NCBI RefSeq assembly: GCF_014805685.1 | Contig: NC_060893.1 | Span: 10,723,773-10,787,772, forward strand | Direction: 5' to 3' | DNA from: Silurus meridionalis | Lineage: Eukaryota > Chordata > Actinopteri > Siluriformes > Siluridae | Length of the DNA stretch: 64,000 nucleotides | Shown here: positions 1 through 13,400 of the stretch, piece after piece | Layout: every line of letters begins with the position of its first letter | Numbering within the stretch: the stretch's first letter is position 1 | Notes under the pieces: generated by a model | Database searches by the model: none | What the model saw: the letters and a program-made list of their open reading frames with translations, nothing else | Told to the model about the DNA's origin: nothing | Position numbers and translations under genes: made by a program

Positions 1-73
1 AAAATGAACCAGTGCTACTCAGTTGTGTCACTGCAATACATGTAAATAGCCCTCATTACCTCTAATGAACTTA

Positions 74-102
74 CAGTTGTGTTCAAAATTATTCAACCCC
101 CA
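74..102 (+). repeat. Left terminal inverted repeat of Tc1-like element
   Basis: This 29 bp sequence is the exact reverse complement of 1659-1687 and is preceded by a TA target duplication at 72-73. Confidence 0.95.
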
Positions 103-437
103 ATGCTGTAAATGGTTTTAGGGAATTTAGTGTACATTTGTAATTGTATTCAGAATGAAATCCTACAAGGACTTCTTAAAGAACCATATGCAACTAAAAT
201 GACATCAATTAGTTTTGTAATACAGTAGTAAATGTTTCTTTTGTGAATTCTTCATTGACATAATTATTCAATCCCTTAAAGACTACCACTCTGAAGAACA
301 GAGGTTCAATGAAGTGTTTTCAATCAGGTATTGAAAACACCTGTGGATATCAGGGAGCAGCAATAAAGCCTAATAAGCACCAATTAGGCAGCTTTAAAAT
401 GACTGTGATACTCAGCTCCTTCTAGACATTTACTGGT

Positions 438-1469
<1,032 letters not shown>

Positions 1470-1658
1470 GATTGAATGTCACTTGGGGGTTGAATAAAAC
1501 TGATAATGATGTGAGCTCAGAAAAGACATTTGTGGTTATTTCATTATAAATGTTATGTTATATTTGTCTGACCTACACGTGCCTCTTTGATTTAATTGTA
1601 AGCAGGATGACTGAATGATCATAATCAGTGTCAAACCGACCAAAACAATCAATTTCAG

Positions 1659-1687
1659 TGGGGGTTGAATAATTTTGAACACAACTG
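1659..1687 (-). repeat. Right terminal inverted repeat of Tc1-like element
   Basis: This is the exact reverse complement of 74-102, followed by TA at 1688-1689. An inner copy of the repeat core lies about 170 bp inward at 1485-1496. Confidence 0.95.
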
Positions 1688-1689
1688 TA

Positions 1690-2395
1690 TTATTGTTAGT
1701 TCAGAATTAAATCTGCAGTGTTACAGTAAACATTAACTTACAAGCTATTGGAAAGTAAATAAAGGAAGTGTGAATGTGTGTATTAGGCCAATCAGTATTC
1801 TATTGATAGCCTAATATTTTAATGAACACGATTGATTGACAGCTGATAAAGCTTTTGCCGTTTCATCATCATGTACGATAAACAACATGTAATTGTGTAT
1901 TATGCATGTGTTTTATTAAATTAGTTATAAAATAAAAATGACTTAAATGGTCACTGTGGGGAAGCGGAAAAGTAGCTTAGTTTAGTTGCATCGCCAGTAC
2001 AGGCTGTTACATGCTCTCTGTATTTTTGTATTCCCGTAAAGGTCTCAAGTGGGAAATAATTACAATCATAATTTTTAAAACTCCTCAGTGATTTGTAGAA
2101 AACAAAGTTGCAGAAACTCAAAATCTCTTCAGCAGTTCTGTCTCAGTTCTACAGGCACCACTGAGAAAATCATCCATAAGTGTGTGCTTCAGCTTAGAAT
2201 CCTTCTTAAAGGCCAGACTGATGTGAATCACATTCAGTGAAAAGACTGGCTGGTTAGCAGCAGCTCTCAATTCAGGAGCTGCATTGACATCAAGGCTAAG
2301 AAGTAAACGGAGGAAAAAACAACAACAAAAAAAATCATTATAGGCCTCAAATATCCGGTGAACCATATGCCTACGGAACTGCCTATGCTGATAGG
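1690..2395. other. Non-coding spacer, no gene seen
   Basis: AT-rich unique-looking sequence between two transposon copies. I see no exon, RNA gene or clear repeat in it. Confidence 0.5.
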
Positions 2396-2758
2396 AAAGA
2401 TGGCATACTGGCACTGGTGGCCAGAGTACACAGACTTGTTTGTTCAGCACATCTGACAGATGTGGGATCTGATTGAAACCTGGGGAAATTTAATCCGAGT
2501 CAACACCATGAACTGCCATGTTTCTGAAATCATTTCAATTTTTCTAGTGTGGCAGGATGGATTATTCTGCTGAAAGAGGCCACTGCTATTAGTTGCCATG
2601 ATCGTGCAATGAAGGAAGCTATTTGGTCTTCAAGAATGTTTTTTAGGTACATGGTATGTGTCAAAGTAACATCAACATGAGTGCTAGGAGCCAAGGGTTC
2701 CAGCAGAACGTTGCCCAGAGCATCACACCAACTCTGCCATAAAGATGGCATACTGGCA
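2396..2758 (-). mobile_element. Fragment of a second Tc1/mariner-like transposon between short direct repeats
   Basis: Read on the minus strand, about 2414-2740 encodes a decayed part of a Tc1/mariner transposase. Recognisable pieces are a GNVLLEPLAPSTHVDVTLTH stretch matching the family's WHTLGP-like segment, LFQQNNPSCHTRKIE at the second catalytic position (the aspartate has become asparagine), and a later IPHLSDVLNKQV piece matching the IEHLWDVL region after the catalytic glutamate. The N-terminal half and both terminal repeats are missing. The same 18 bp direct repeat (AAAGATGGCATACTGGCA) flanks the fragment at 2396-2413 and 2741-2758. The family differs from the element at 74-1687. It is not functional. 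Confidence 0.75.
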
Positions 2759-2759
2759 G

Positions 2760-4140
2760 TGATAACCAAAGTGATACCATTCTGTTCCTAAATATAACTA
2801 CAGTAATAGGTACACCTTTTTACTTGAGTAAATGTACTTGCTTGTAAATTGCAAAAGAACTGATAAAGTACAGATATTAAATAAATGTATGTACGTAGAG
2901 TAACAAAGTAAAAATACACTTTTCGTCCCCCCTTGCATCCTTGGGACGGATAGCCTTTAATGTTTTTTGGCGGTCATGTATGTGCAAGAGAGTAAATACC
3001 TCTTTTGTTCTAAGTGTGTTGGGCAACCTTGTGATGAAGCATATGCAGCAGTTTGAAAAGATGCACTTTGTAAGCTTCATGTGTCTCACACATTCTCCCT
3101 GGTTGAAGGTAAAAAAGCTAAATGATTCAAATAGGAACCCTCTTTGCTTATTCCATTTCTGGAGGACACAGAGATATTGTCACACTGAATCCCCACATCA
3201 TTAAAATGTCCAGACATGGTTCTGCCCTAAACCAGAACGACTGACGCAACGCACACTGGGGAAACCCATAAACTGGGACACATTATGTTTTCTAAAAGAT
3301 CCAGGATCTACCTGGAAATACTACTTAAAAAAAGAGCACAATAGAGTCAATGAGAAAGGACAGAGAGATATCTGTGGTAAAAGTTAAGCTTTTGTGAAGT
3401 ATGTGTATTGTATGGGGCAGCTAAAGTGTCAGGCCTTGCTAGCTGACAGAAATGATAAATCATGTCCTTGTCTAGAGGAAAGAAATAAAAAGCCGCCCAG
3501 CTACTTTCAGGTTAAAAATACTCTTCAAAAGTAGAACGTCCTTCAGCGCTATCACACATGGATCTCTTTACAGCCCCTTTCTTCTTTCTACATCTCCCAT
3601 TATTTCAATAGAACTCCCTCTCAATTACATTCACATGACACAAATCAGACATTTAAACACTCCGATTTTCACCCAAATTGAGTGGAACTTCGGTTATTGT
3701 CCTTGTTTCAAAATGAAACACGCAGTTAATTACTAGAAGAAACATTCAGCGAAGACTTGCTACGATGGGTTAGAATACATTCAAAATGTTTTATTACCAA
3801 ATCATAAAACCCTCAGGATAGAGGAAGAGAATGAGAGTGGAACAAGTGAGCGGAGGAAAGCTCAGCATCGCTCCACCCTGACAGCTGAACATTCTCAATC
3901 GCACAAGAACACACCCAGGAAAGGTTGTCATGGCCACAGAACAGTTTTTGGCCCAGACGACACCGCTGTTCTGGGCTTATGATGGGACGAGTTCCAATAA
4001 AAGTCCTCTGTAGTATGTTCAGCAGAATACACAATGGATGCTTACTTTTGTGGACTTTGAAGCGTGTGCCATTGAGTTGAAGCTTCTATATTCTTTCAAA
4101 GTGATTTCAAGTATTTCCCCCAATACATGAATGAGCGTGT
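2760..4140. other. Non-coding stretch, no gene seen
   Basis: AT-rich sequence with short chance reading frames only. I recognise no exon, RNA gene or repeat family here. Confidence 0.45.

Positions 4141-4141
<1 letters not shown>

Positions 4142-4174
<33 letters not shown>
4142..4174. repeat. (CA)n microsatellite
   Basis: About 16 uninterrupted CA units. Confidence 0.97.
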
Positions 4175-4175
<1 letters not shown>

Positions 4176-4177
<2 letters not shown>

Positions 4178-7100
4178 CAGTCCACTCAAATTGAAAAGGC
4201 ACCCTGGCACAGAGCAGCAAAATCCCTAAACTCCATAGTAGACAAAAGAGAGAATAATTACTTTTTGATGTGCAGCAGACTATAAACCTGGGACGATGCT
4301 TTCAAAGCCTGGCCTACTCCTTTCACTGTCAGTGGGAGGTATCTCCTACTAGCTTTTGCCTCCTGCCACAAGAGCATAATCTCAAAACGCACTTGTTGGA
4401 ATGTAATCAAATCAGGCAGAAACAGTGCCCTGTTGTTGCAGGCAGTTGCCCTGGTGTTGTGCTCTCTACCTCTTTTTATACCCCCCCACCTCCACTCTTT
4501 TGTTTTCTTTAGCAGAGTGGTGTGTTTTTGTATGTGTGCGTTTGGCCACACTGGATGACAGAGTGTAATTACAGTAATGTGCCGCTATCAGTGGCATGTT
4601 TTAAATGTTTAACAGAAACAGTCACCAGATTCTGGCATTCATTATAGGTCACATCACAAAATATAAACAAACAAAAACTCCTCCCACATGCACATGTATG
4701 CAAATTCTATTTACATGTATAAATGCATACTTGTGGCAAACACTACAAATACAACATAAAATAAAAAAAAACATGAACAGTAACTCAGACTTTACAGTAA
4801 CTGTTCCCCTCACCAACAGATTTTCAATGTAGTTTCGGGAAAGTGGCTTAATCTTGCAGCTAAATTATTATTTGAAAATCTCCTGGTACTGCATGGAGCA
4901 CATGATGCAAGGCATTTCACATTCACATTCCACAACTGAGATTTGCTGCACCCCTCCAAAGAAACTATACAAAATAAAATTAACATCTATCTCTCTCATA
5001 TATATATATCGTTTTCCATCTATATCCATCGATCTATTAATCTATTCAGCCATTCATCCATCTATACCCAATCTAAAGCCTCTAATCTCTGTTTCCATGA
5101 AATACATTCGTCAATCGAGCTTTTTTTTTATTTTGAGGATGATGTTATTTTCAATTCAGAATTTATTTTTGGAATTTGCATGCAATGTTCCCCAAATTAG
5201 ATTAGGGAAGTGCTGTATCTATTATGTTTTTAAAATAGCAGCAGTGGTTCTTGCACAGTAGAAACACATTTGACCCAAACACTAATGTGGTTAATTAAAA
5301 TGTAAATTGAAAGCAGCCATCTGATTGATGATTGTGTGTGTGCGCGTATGTATGTGTGATCGGGAGATTAAACTCTGACAATGGCTTAAAATTTTCACAG
5401 CAAAAGGCTACAAATATTTCTGCAGGCTCTGAAAATAATCTGATATACGCTCTGTCCTTTTAGAAGACAGATCTGTACTGAAAGGTGCTGCATACTAAAA
5501 CTTCTATTTATTGTAGTTATTATTGCTGCTACTATTAATATTCATATACTGTAAATAGCTCCTTATATAGCTGTACATTAAATCAATATGGTTCAAATGG
5601 TTCATTATTATAGGTAGAAGGAGAAACAAACCCAAGACAACTGATTAAAGTAATAAAAAAAAAAATAAAAATAATAAAGATGCACAGCATGCACACCAAA
5701 TATCACTTAAAAAAAACACAACACACAAAAAAAAAAAAAAAAACAATAGAGGACAAACACATTTTGTGCATTCTGCAAACAGGGGCCGAGGAAAAATGAT
5801 AGGTTATCAGGATGCAAGGAAATATGTGAACTTAACAGGGCATTATTCATTTCCTGTAAGGTCATTTAACCAACAAGTACCCCATCTACAGTGAGCAATG
5901 CACTCTACAATGAGGACTAGCCATATGTAAGAAGTGCATCAAGGTAAATAGCATGGGGAGAAAATTATTGATCATTCCAATCATACAGATGATAATGAGC
6001 AGACATCTTTATATATATGCTAAGTCAGAAAACAGAACAAACAATAAACATTTTTTGTGACATACCTCAGTTTGGAGGTTTTTAAGTATAAAACTGGAAA
6101 TTACAGGCACATATATTAAAGAAAGTTGCATGATGTTATTCATACTAGAGAAAAATGGTCTTACTGACCCAATTTCCAGCTTAGAGTATTGCCCACGTGT
6201 TGCACCACTACATTGAAATCAGCCCTCCCATCTCTAAAAAGAGAATCAAATAACCAAAATGGTATGCAAGTGGGAAATCCCTTTCGAGACCAGGGTCTTA
6301 TTTTCAGAAAGGCCTGACAGAAAAGGAAGGCATTACTGCTGCCCACAGCCAGTCAGTTCCAGTATATAGTTCTATAATAAATTAATCCTCTATTCTAATG
6401 TCCAAAAAGAAGATGAACAGATGGCCAAGTACTATTGGGGAGAAGAGAGAGCATGAGCTTTTAGCCGTGATGTGAAAGAAGCAGCTATGTGAGAATGGCT
6501 ATGGTGCTTCTAAATAAATGTCCTTGTTCAGTAATGTGCGTTCTAGTTACTGGTAGACTTTAACTTTGTTGAATATTGGCAGCATGGTGTTATTGCTAGA
6601 GCGAAATTGGCTAAAGGTATTAGGTGATATCTTTGAAGACAGAGTATAATGATGTATGTTTCTCCACTTACATGTCTTTGTTACTATGATAATTTATGTA
6701 CATGTTTACAGGTCTACACAAAATTTTAATTTTAACAATTTTAAAAACGTTACTACTGCAGTCTCACAGGCAGTCAGTCAGTGTGCTTCCAGGGTAATAT
6801 AAAACGCTCTACCCAGCTATGGCTTCTCTGGGAACAATTTTCATTGATACAGCAAAAAATATAATAAGAATTGAATCTAAAATGTCAGTTACATAATGTT
6901 TTTTAGTATTGGTGTTGTATAATAGCAATATCACTATATGCTATTCACTATAGCAGCACTCTCGCTAGTGCATTATTTTTTAGATGCAAAAATACAGGAA
7001 TGTAATCAAATTTTACTCTAATATTAATGTCACTCACAGGTTAGTTTATTAAAAAACCCTGTATCATCCATTTGTATTACTTGTTTATTCATGAAACCAT

Positions 7101-8700
7101 CTATTCAGTCAATCATGTGGCATCAATGCAATGTATAATAAATACATATACAGGGAAAGGCTTCATTTAATGTTCATATAAGAATTTTGGGGGAAAATGT
7201 GATCTTTGCGACTAACAACCATGAAATATTCACAGAATGATGTGAAACTGAGCAACAGTTCTAGACATGGAAATGCCCGGTTGATGAGAGAGGTCAGAAG
7301 AGAAATGGTTTGAGCAAACAGGGCGGCTATATAAACTTGCAAGCCACTCTTCACAACCACCATCAGTTGAATGTGATACCATGTCAGGCTCCACGTCTGT
7401 TAACCATGAACTGGAATCTGAGGCTACAGGCGGAAACTTGGCTGTGGAAGATTGAAAAATAATGGCCTGGCGTACTTCTAGTTTTCAGCAAGCATGTATC
7501 CATGGTCTGGGAATGGAATAAAGGGTAATGAAAAATACAAATTATCATTTTTTTTTTATTTTGTGCCCCCTGCTATAGAGAAAACAGCAACACTGAGCCT
7601 CTTCTTGTAGGGTCTAAAATTGTGGCAAATCTTGGACTACTTTTTCAAGCAGAACATTAAAATATTCTTAGGTCTGTCCATGTGGAATTGCGCCTTCAGT
7701 TCAAACCACAGGTTTCCAGTAGGGTTTCTTTATCCATCTGTGAACCATCTGCCTTTTTCTACTTTGAAAATTCTTTGGTGGCAAGTGTGCATCATCATAT
7801 TTATACCCAATGAAAACAGGACATATTGTAGCTAACAACAGAGTTCCTGGGAACTGAGAGCAAATAAAAATAGGTAGTTTAAATTTTTTAATTCCTTAAA
7901 AAAATGAATTTTATTATATATATTATATGGTTTGGACAAATTGAAGTTATAGCGTGTGACAATTTTTATAGTATAATGTCTTTGTGCTTTGTAATTACTG
8001 TATGTCAAACTTTATTTTTAAAATCTCAAATGTGTGTGTCAAACTCCACATGCATTTTCAACACCAGAGCCAAATGTGATGCACTCCATTACAGGGTGTA
8101 GGCATGAAAAAAAGATGCAATGAGCCTCAACTCCTTCCAAAGAGAGCAGTTCTCTTCTCCTGTGGAAAGACTGAGTGAAATGAGTCTGATCTGTCCTGAC
8201 CCGGTGTAAAAAATTGAAAGGGCCACAAGGGAAAGCTGTCTGACACCTAAGGTACCTCAGTGAACAAGACCCTGTAGAAATAAAACAGTCAAGGACTGCA
8301 AATTACTACCGCTGTAGTAGACTACCACTACTACAACAGGACTATTAATATGGTCTGAGGTTCTGGCAGGTTTAACGCTTAGACTGGGAATAAACCTACA
8401 TGCATAATCTGATCATTGCAGCATTTTTATTGTATAATCAAAAATCTGTTATAAAGCTACTACATTTCTTCTAGACAGCAACATATTCATCATTTGCATA
8501 ATATCAGAGTTTTTGACTTCAGTGATCAAAAAAAGAACTGATTGTAAATTAATTTATTTGAAGTTGAATAATTGCCCCAAAAAATTATTCAACACTTTAA
8601 AATTAGGAGCTAATAACTGAATTGTGTATATTTAGCTAAACCTATTATATCTTCACACTGCATAACTTTCATCAAGGTCTTTTTAGATCTGAAAGTTTCT
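4176..8700. other. Non-coding stretch, no gene seen
   Basis: AT-rich sequence with A-rich tracts (for example 5727-5743) but no coding signature I can support. If the minus-strand gene starting near 40.6 kb is real, this would be intronic or flanking sequence of that gene. Confidence 0.45.
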
Positions 8701-8704
8701 AAGT

Positions 8705-8960
8705 TTTCAGGTGCTTTATTGGGATAAAGCACTATTGGCATAAAGCTCCTTTATTGGCTTTATTGGCAATAATTACACATTTGAATTGCCAAAGCAAGTC
8801 AAAATGAAATAGCAATAAAGTAAATCAAGCCATTAGAAAAAATACAAAATAAACTGTCTAAATAAATTTAAATGAACAAGAAATAGTGCAAAAAGTGTAC
8901 AGACATAAAAAAAATATAAAGGTACTTTTAAGTCCTTGACATACAGACAAAGCATGAGGT
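8705..8960. repeat. Possible interspersed repeat, family unknown
   Basis: The segment holds several near-copies of TTTATTGG within about 60 bp, followed by CAATAATTACACATTTGAAT and ATTGCCAAAGCAAG, wording I associate with repeated fish sequence. There are no clear ends or target duplications, so this is tentative. Confidence 0.3.
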
Positions 8961-9800
8961 ATTGAAGATGGTTAGATGCTGAAGAACATTCTCAAAATTC
9001 CATAAATATAAATATAAACATTCAGCTACAAAATGCTGTAATTATAAATATATTCCCCCCATAATTTAACTGACTATTTGGGTGCACAATTGTGAACAGA
9101 ATTATGGCATTGCCTTTGCTAAGACAGACAGATATCTAATGCAGTCGACATAGGCAGCTGCAACAGACGGTCTGAATAGAATGGTTTTATTCAAGTGTCC
9201 ACAATAGGAATAATGTTTGCTTTGATTATTGGGTATTTAGACTAACCAAATATTGACGTATGCTAAGTTCTGTCATTACATTAAATGCAAAAGGGGTCAG
9301 GGCTGGGGATTGATGAAGGTTAAAGTTAGCTAACGTCTGGTTCAGCTGGTCTTCTTTCATCCTGCTAGAGTACACAACACTGCCTGTGTGTCTCCTCTCA
9401 ACGCCACAAACCCATTATTCTTACCTACCAATTACTCACACACAGTGCACACTTGGCCTGCAAACAAAGTGAAACTTCCCCCCCTGTGAAGAGACAGCCG
9501 AGGTAACCAAACAAAACTCAAATTAGACAGTCAGCCAGCCTGGAGATAAAGCACTCATGTTCGGCTTCTTTCCCCTGCACTCAATTAGTCCTGCACCTAT
9601 CGTACTGGATGTTTTCTTTACAGATGATTAATGTCTGGTCAACAACTCGACCTTGGGATGAATTTTAAAGACAAGCGGTGGGAGTCCCAAGCAAACCAAA
9701 CAGATTTCTTATTTCCCATATCTTTGGGTCTAAAATTGTTACCAAAACAGCTTTTAAAAATAATAAAATGTTTAAAAAGTTATTTAAAAGTAAAAAGTAT
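8961..9800. other. Non-coding stretch, no gene seen
   Basis: No exon, RNA gene or repeat recognised. Confidence 0.4.
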
Positions 9801-9802
9801 TC

Positions 9803-9830
9803 GTGTGTGTGTGTGCGCGTGTGTGTGTGT
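9803..9830. repeat. (GT)n microsatellite, interrupted by GCGC
   Basis: About 14 dinucleotide units, interrupted once by a GCGC step. Confidence 0.95.
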
Positions 9831-10412
9831 TTGTTGGGGGGCATTTGGGAAGGTGCAGGGGGGTGCTACGAAATCTATGGTGAGAAAAGAAAATTTTTTA
9901 TTGGCTGGAAAATGATAAAAAAAAGCTCTTTTTTAAAACTGGAGCATTATTTATTTCACAGAGTTTTCCTGAAAGATGCTGAGGGACTGCATGCAATTAC
10001 GGTTGTTCTGAAGTAAAAGAGCAGAGAAGCTCTTGCCTGTCAGTCCAACAAATGCTTCCTAATCCAATGTGTCCTTTAAAGATGCTCCACAAATAAGAAT
10101 GTGCCCACCAATCACTGGAACTGAGAGCAGTGTTCGTTTACTCTAGTCTGTCATGGAGCAATGATGAACGATCACTTTGAATGCGTGAATACCGCATGCT
10201 AACAGGAAGAGGACTATCCAACAGCAGCATGCTTCATAAGCTCTCGTACTAATAAACCACTAGAGTGCATTTACACTCACTCCATCACAGCTGAGGCCAG
10301 TAGAGTCCGGCCTCTCTGCACAGCCAACCATGCATTTCCTGCTCTGTGTACCCAGGAGAGAGGAGCAAAGAGTCTTTTGAGCTTCTTTGCTACAGTGATT
10401 GAGGTAGAGGGG

Positions 10413-10444
10413 GAGAGAGAGAGAGCGCGAGAGAGAGAGAGAGA
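10413..10444. repeat. (GA)n microsatellite
   Basis: Purine-only GA tract with one CGC interruption. Confidence 0.95.
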
Positions 10445-13400
10445 TGGAGGATTAAAGCACTTGAAGAAGGGAAGGATGCTGCCATGCTTTGTTAGCAACT
10501 GGCAGCCACTACTATGTCATGCGCCACATACTCTGGTCACCATAGCAACTGCAGCCCAGGCCTTTTTCCTGGGGGCCGAGTGGCTTTTGGTCAGCTCTAG
10601 TCACGGAGCATAAGGGCCCTTTCTGAGCAGCACAGGACTATTCAGAGTGGCGAGCCCCTGCTAGGAGCTACAAAAGGGCCCCGAATTTCATTACCAGTTC
10701 TCAGAAAAAGAGTCAGTGCTCATTCACTGAGACATTTAACACTGATCGCCAGAAAGACTGTGCACTCTTTGACTGAGAACACCTGGTCCTGCAGACAGGA
10801 AAACTGAGCAGCCAACTGTTTAATAAACGCAAACATCGTCAACAAAAACAACAAAAGAAATGCTCTCTTTTTTGCTTTATCATCAAATATTGCAGACTGT
10901 GCAGTTTGCTCTAAAGATTAGAAGCAAATGGGTCTTACCTTATTGTTTGCACATACAATGGCAAAAGCACCTCACACAGCTCTCCACAGCTAAAAAAAAT
11001 AAAAGAGAAAGCCAGTTAGAAACAGGAAGACTAATCAGCAGGATTCTTGCTGAATCACCGTTTTTGGGCAGAGCACTTTCTGCTAATAACACTCGACAGG
11101 TTTAGCCTTATATTATAAAACAACTAATAATTGACCTGATTTATTTTGTCTGCACTGCAGCTACACATTTACTCATTTAATTCCAGAAACAAAACAAAAA
11201 AAACACGCAAAAAAAAAACACGCCATTATGAAATGCTCGTTATTTCAGCACAAGTGCTGGTGTGAAGCTCTGAGGGCATCACGGGTCATCTAATGCAGTC
11301 ATTAGTGGAGGAAAGCATGGTGAAAGGTTCAGGGAGAAATTGGTAAAAGGTTATGGTCAGGAGGGGAAAAGAGATATAGCAAGAGGTTCGGAACAAGCCA
11401 GTGTGTAGAAGAGTGGGAAGCAAAAGGTTGGAAAGAAAAAAGAAACAGGTCAGAGATGTTTTTTCCCCACAATGGGAGGTGCAGGCAGGTAATAAGATAC
11501 ATATTTGTAAACATTCCCTTTCATTCTGGGAGAAAAAGAAGATTAAGCGTTTTCCTTAAGTAGACAATCCAGCGAACGTTCTTTTCTGTTTCGACTCTAA
11601 TCCAAACCAAGTATTGGCAGAGTTTAAAAGGCTGAACACTAAGGATGTTCAAATAGGCCTGTCAAACAACAGGACTTCTAGAGGCTTTTAGTAATCTATT
11701 GTCTTTCTAGCACAAATACAGTCAACATTTAACATCAAAAGCCAAACCTGCCCAATCTGAATTGTGATTCATTCTTCCAGTATTATCTTTTGTTTTAGGA
11801 GGAAAGGCCTTCAGAGAGGGTATCATAACACGTTCTCATGCCTGCCATTTACACCAAACTCACTAAACCAAACACTAAATCATCATTTAAATAATACTAA
11901 AAGATTTAGAAGAGACTAGGGTGAGTGGAAAATCATCTAAAGAAAATGTGGGAAGAAAGTAGGAAGTAGTACTGATGGCTGGTCAAAGTATTAATTGGGA
12001 GCCTAAAACTGCACATTTATGATCCCTCTAGATTTTATTTAAGTGTTTCCAGGTTCATAATCATGTTAAACCAGTTCCAAAAGCAAATGCAGAAAAGCTG
12101 CACATGTCTTCAACCTAGCTCTTTCATGTATGACTAAGGAACACAAAAATCCTGTCGTTTTTCCTTTGTGTAAGTTGTACTTGTTCACCTAGAGCATATT
12201 TGGGGGGGGATGACAAGCAAAAAAAAAACAAATGACTAAGAAAGTAATGTACCTTGTTCATGTTTATTACACCCTTTTATTGTATTTCATGTTAAGCTTC
12301 TCAAACACTGCTCATGACAAACAAGGCAGACTTCAATTCATTTGCTCTCTAGTTTGAAAATGCAGGTTTGGCTAGAAAGCTTTCACCTTTATACATGTTT
12401 GGGAGAATAAAGGGCTTCGTGGCTTTACGTACATCTGCAAAAGACTACAGTCTGGGGCTCGATCATTTGTGAAGCTGGAGGAAAAGAGCCTGAACCCCAA
12501 CCAGATTAGTGTAATGAGCTTAGAGGCCCAATACTGAGCTCAAAAACAGACCACTCATGCAGTTGCCTCTAATCTATACTTAGTGTTTAACATGGCACTA
12601 AAGCCAGCGTTGTTTTCTATAGCTCTGAAGACAAAAATGTTCTTCTTTAACCATCCAAGCAAGAAGTTGTTTAGTTATCAGATGTTGAGACTGCACAAAA
12701 AGTACAGCAAAGCTCAGGCGGTTATGACTCCAAACAGTCAGAACTAAACTAGAGAGGGAAACTGTATATTTGGGACCTAATTGGTAAGTGGTGAGAAGAC
12801 TGCAGGGTCACTGAGAAGGACATGAAGGAATGCCATGGTGAAGGGTCAGGATCGTTTATATAAAAACAGCCTAGAGGTATTTACATGTTTACAAGGCACA
12901 TCTTAAACCAAGCTTGAAAGAGTATACAGTATTCGAGCAGCACATAGCTCTTCGAGATGCTGTAAATTACAGCATGGCTTTCTGCTGGGGTCTGAAATGT
13001 AATACAAAAAAAAAAAAAAAATCTTGTATAGATAAAAGTTAAAACAAAACAAACAAACAAATAAATAAATAAATAGAAGTCTTTGCCAAATGCTCAACAT
13101 AAGCAATATACGGATTGCTGTCAACACATTTCTTACTTTCTTTCTTAATACTATTGAACCATCCAAAATTAAATGAAACGCATACAAACACAGTTAAATG
13201 GTACATCAGTCAATTTAATCCATCAACTAAATTAGAGCACAGGCATCAAAATGATGGACTGGCTGAGTAAGACTGTATTGATTTCACAGAATCAGAGAGG
13301 ATTTCATTACATTAAATTTCCACAGGAGCACAGAATTATATGTCCTTAGTTAAAGAATAGAGTCATAATAACATATTTGCATAGTATTAACTATTCTGTA

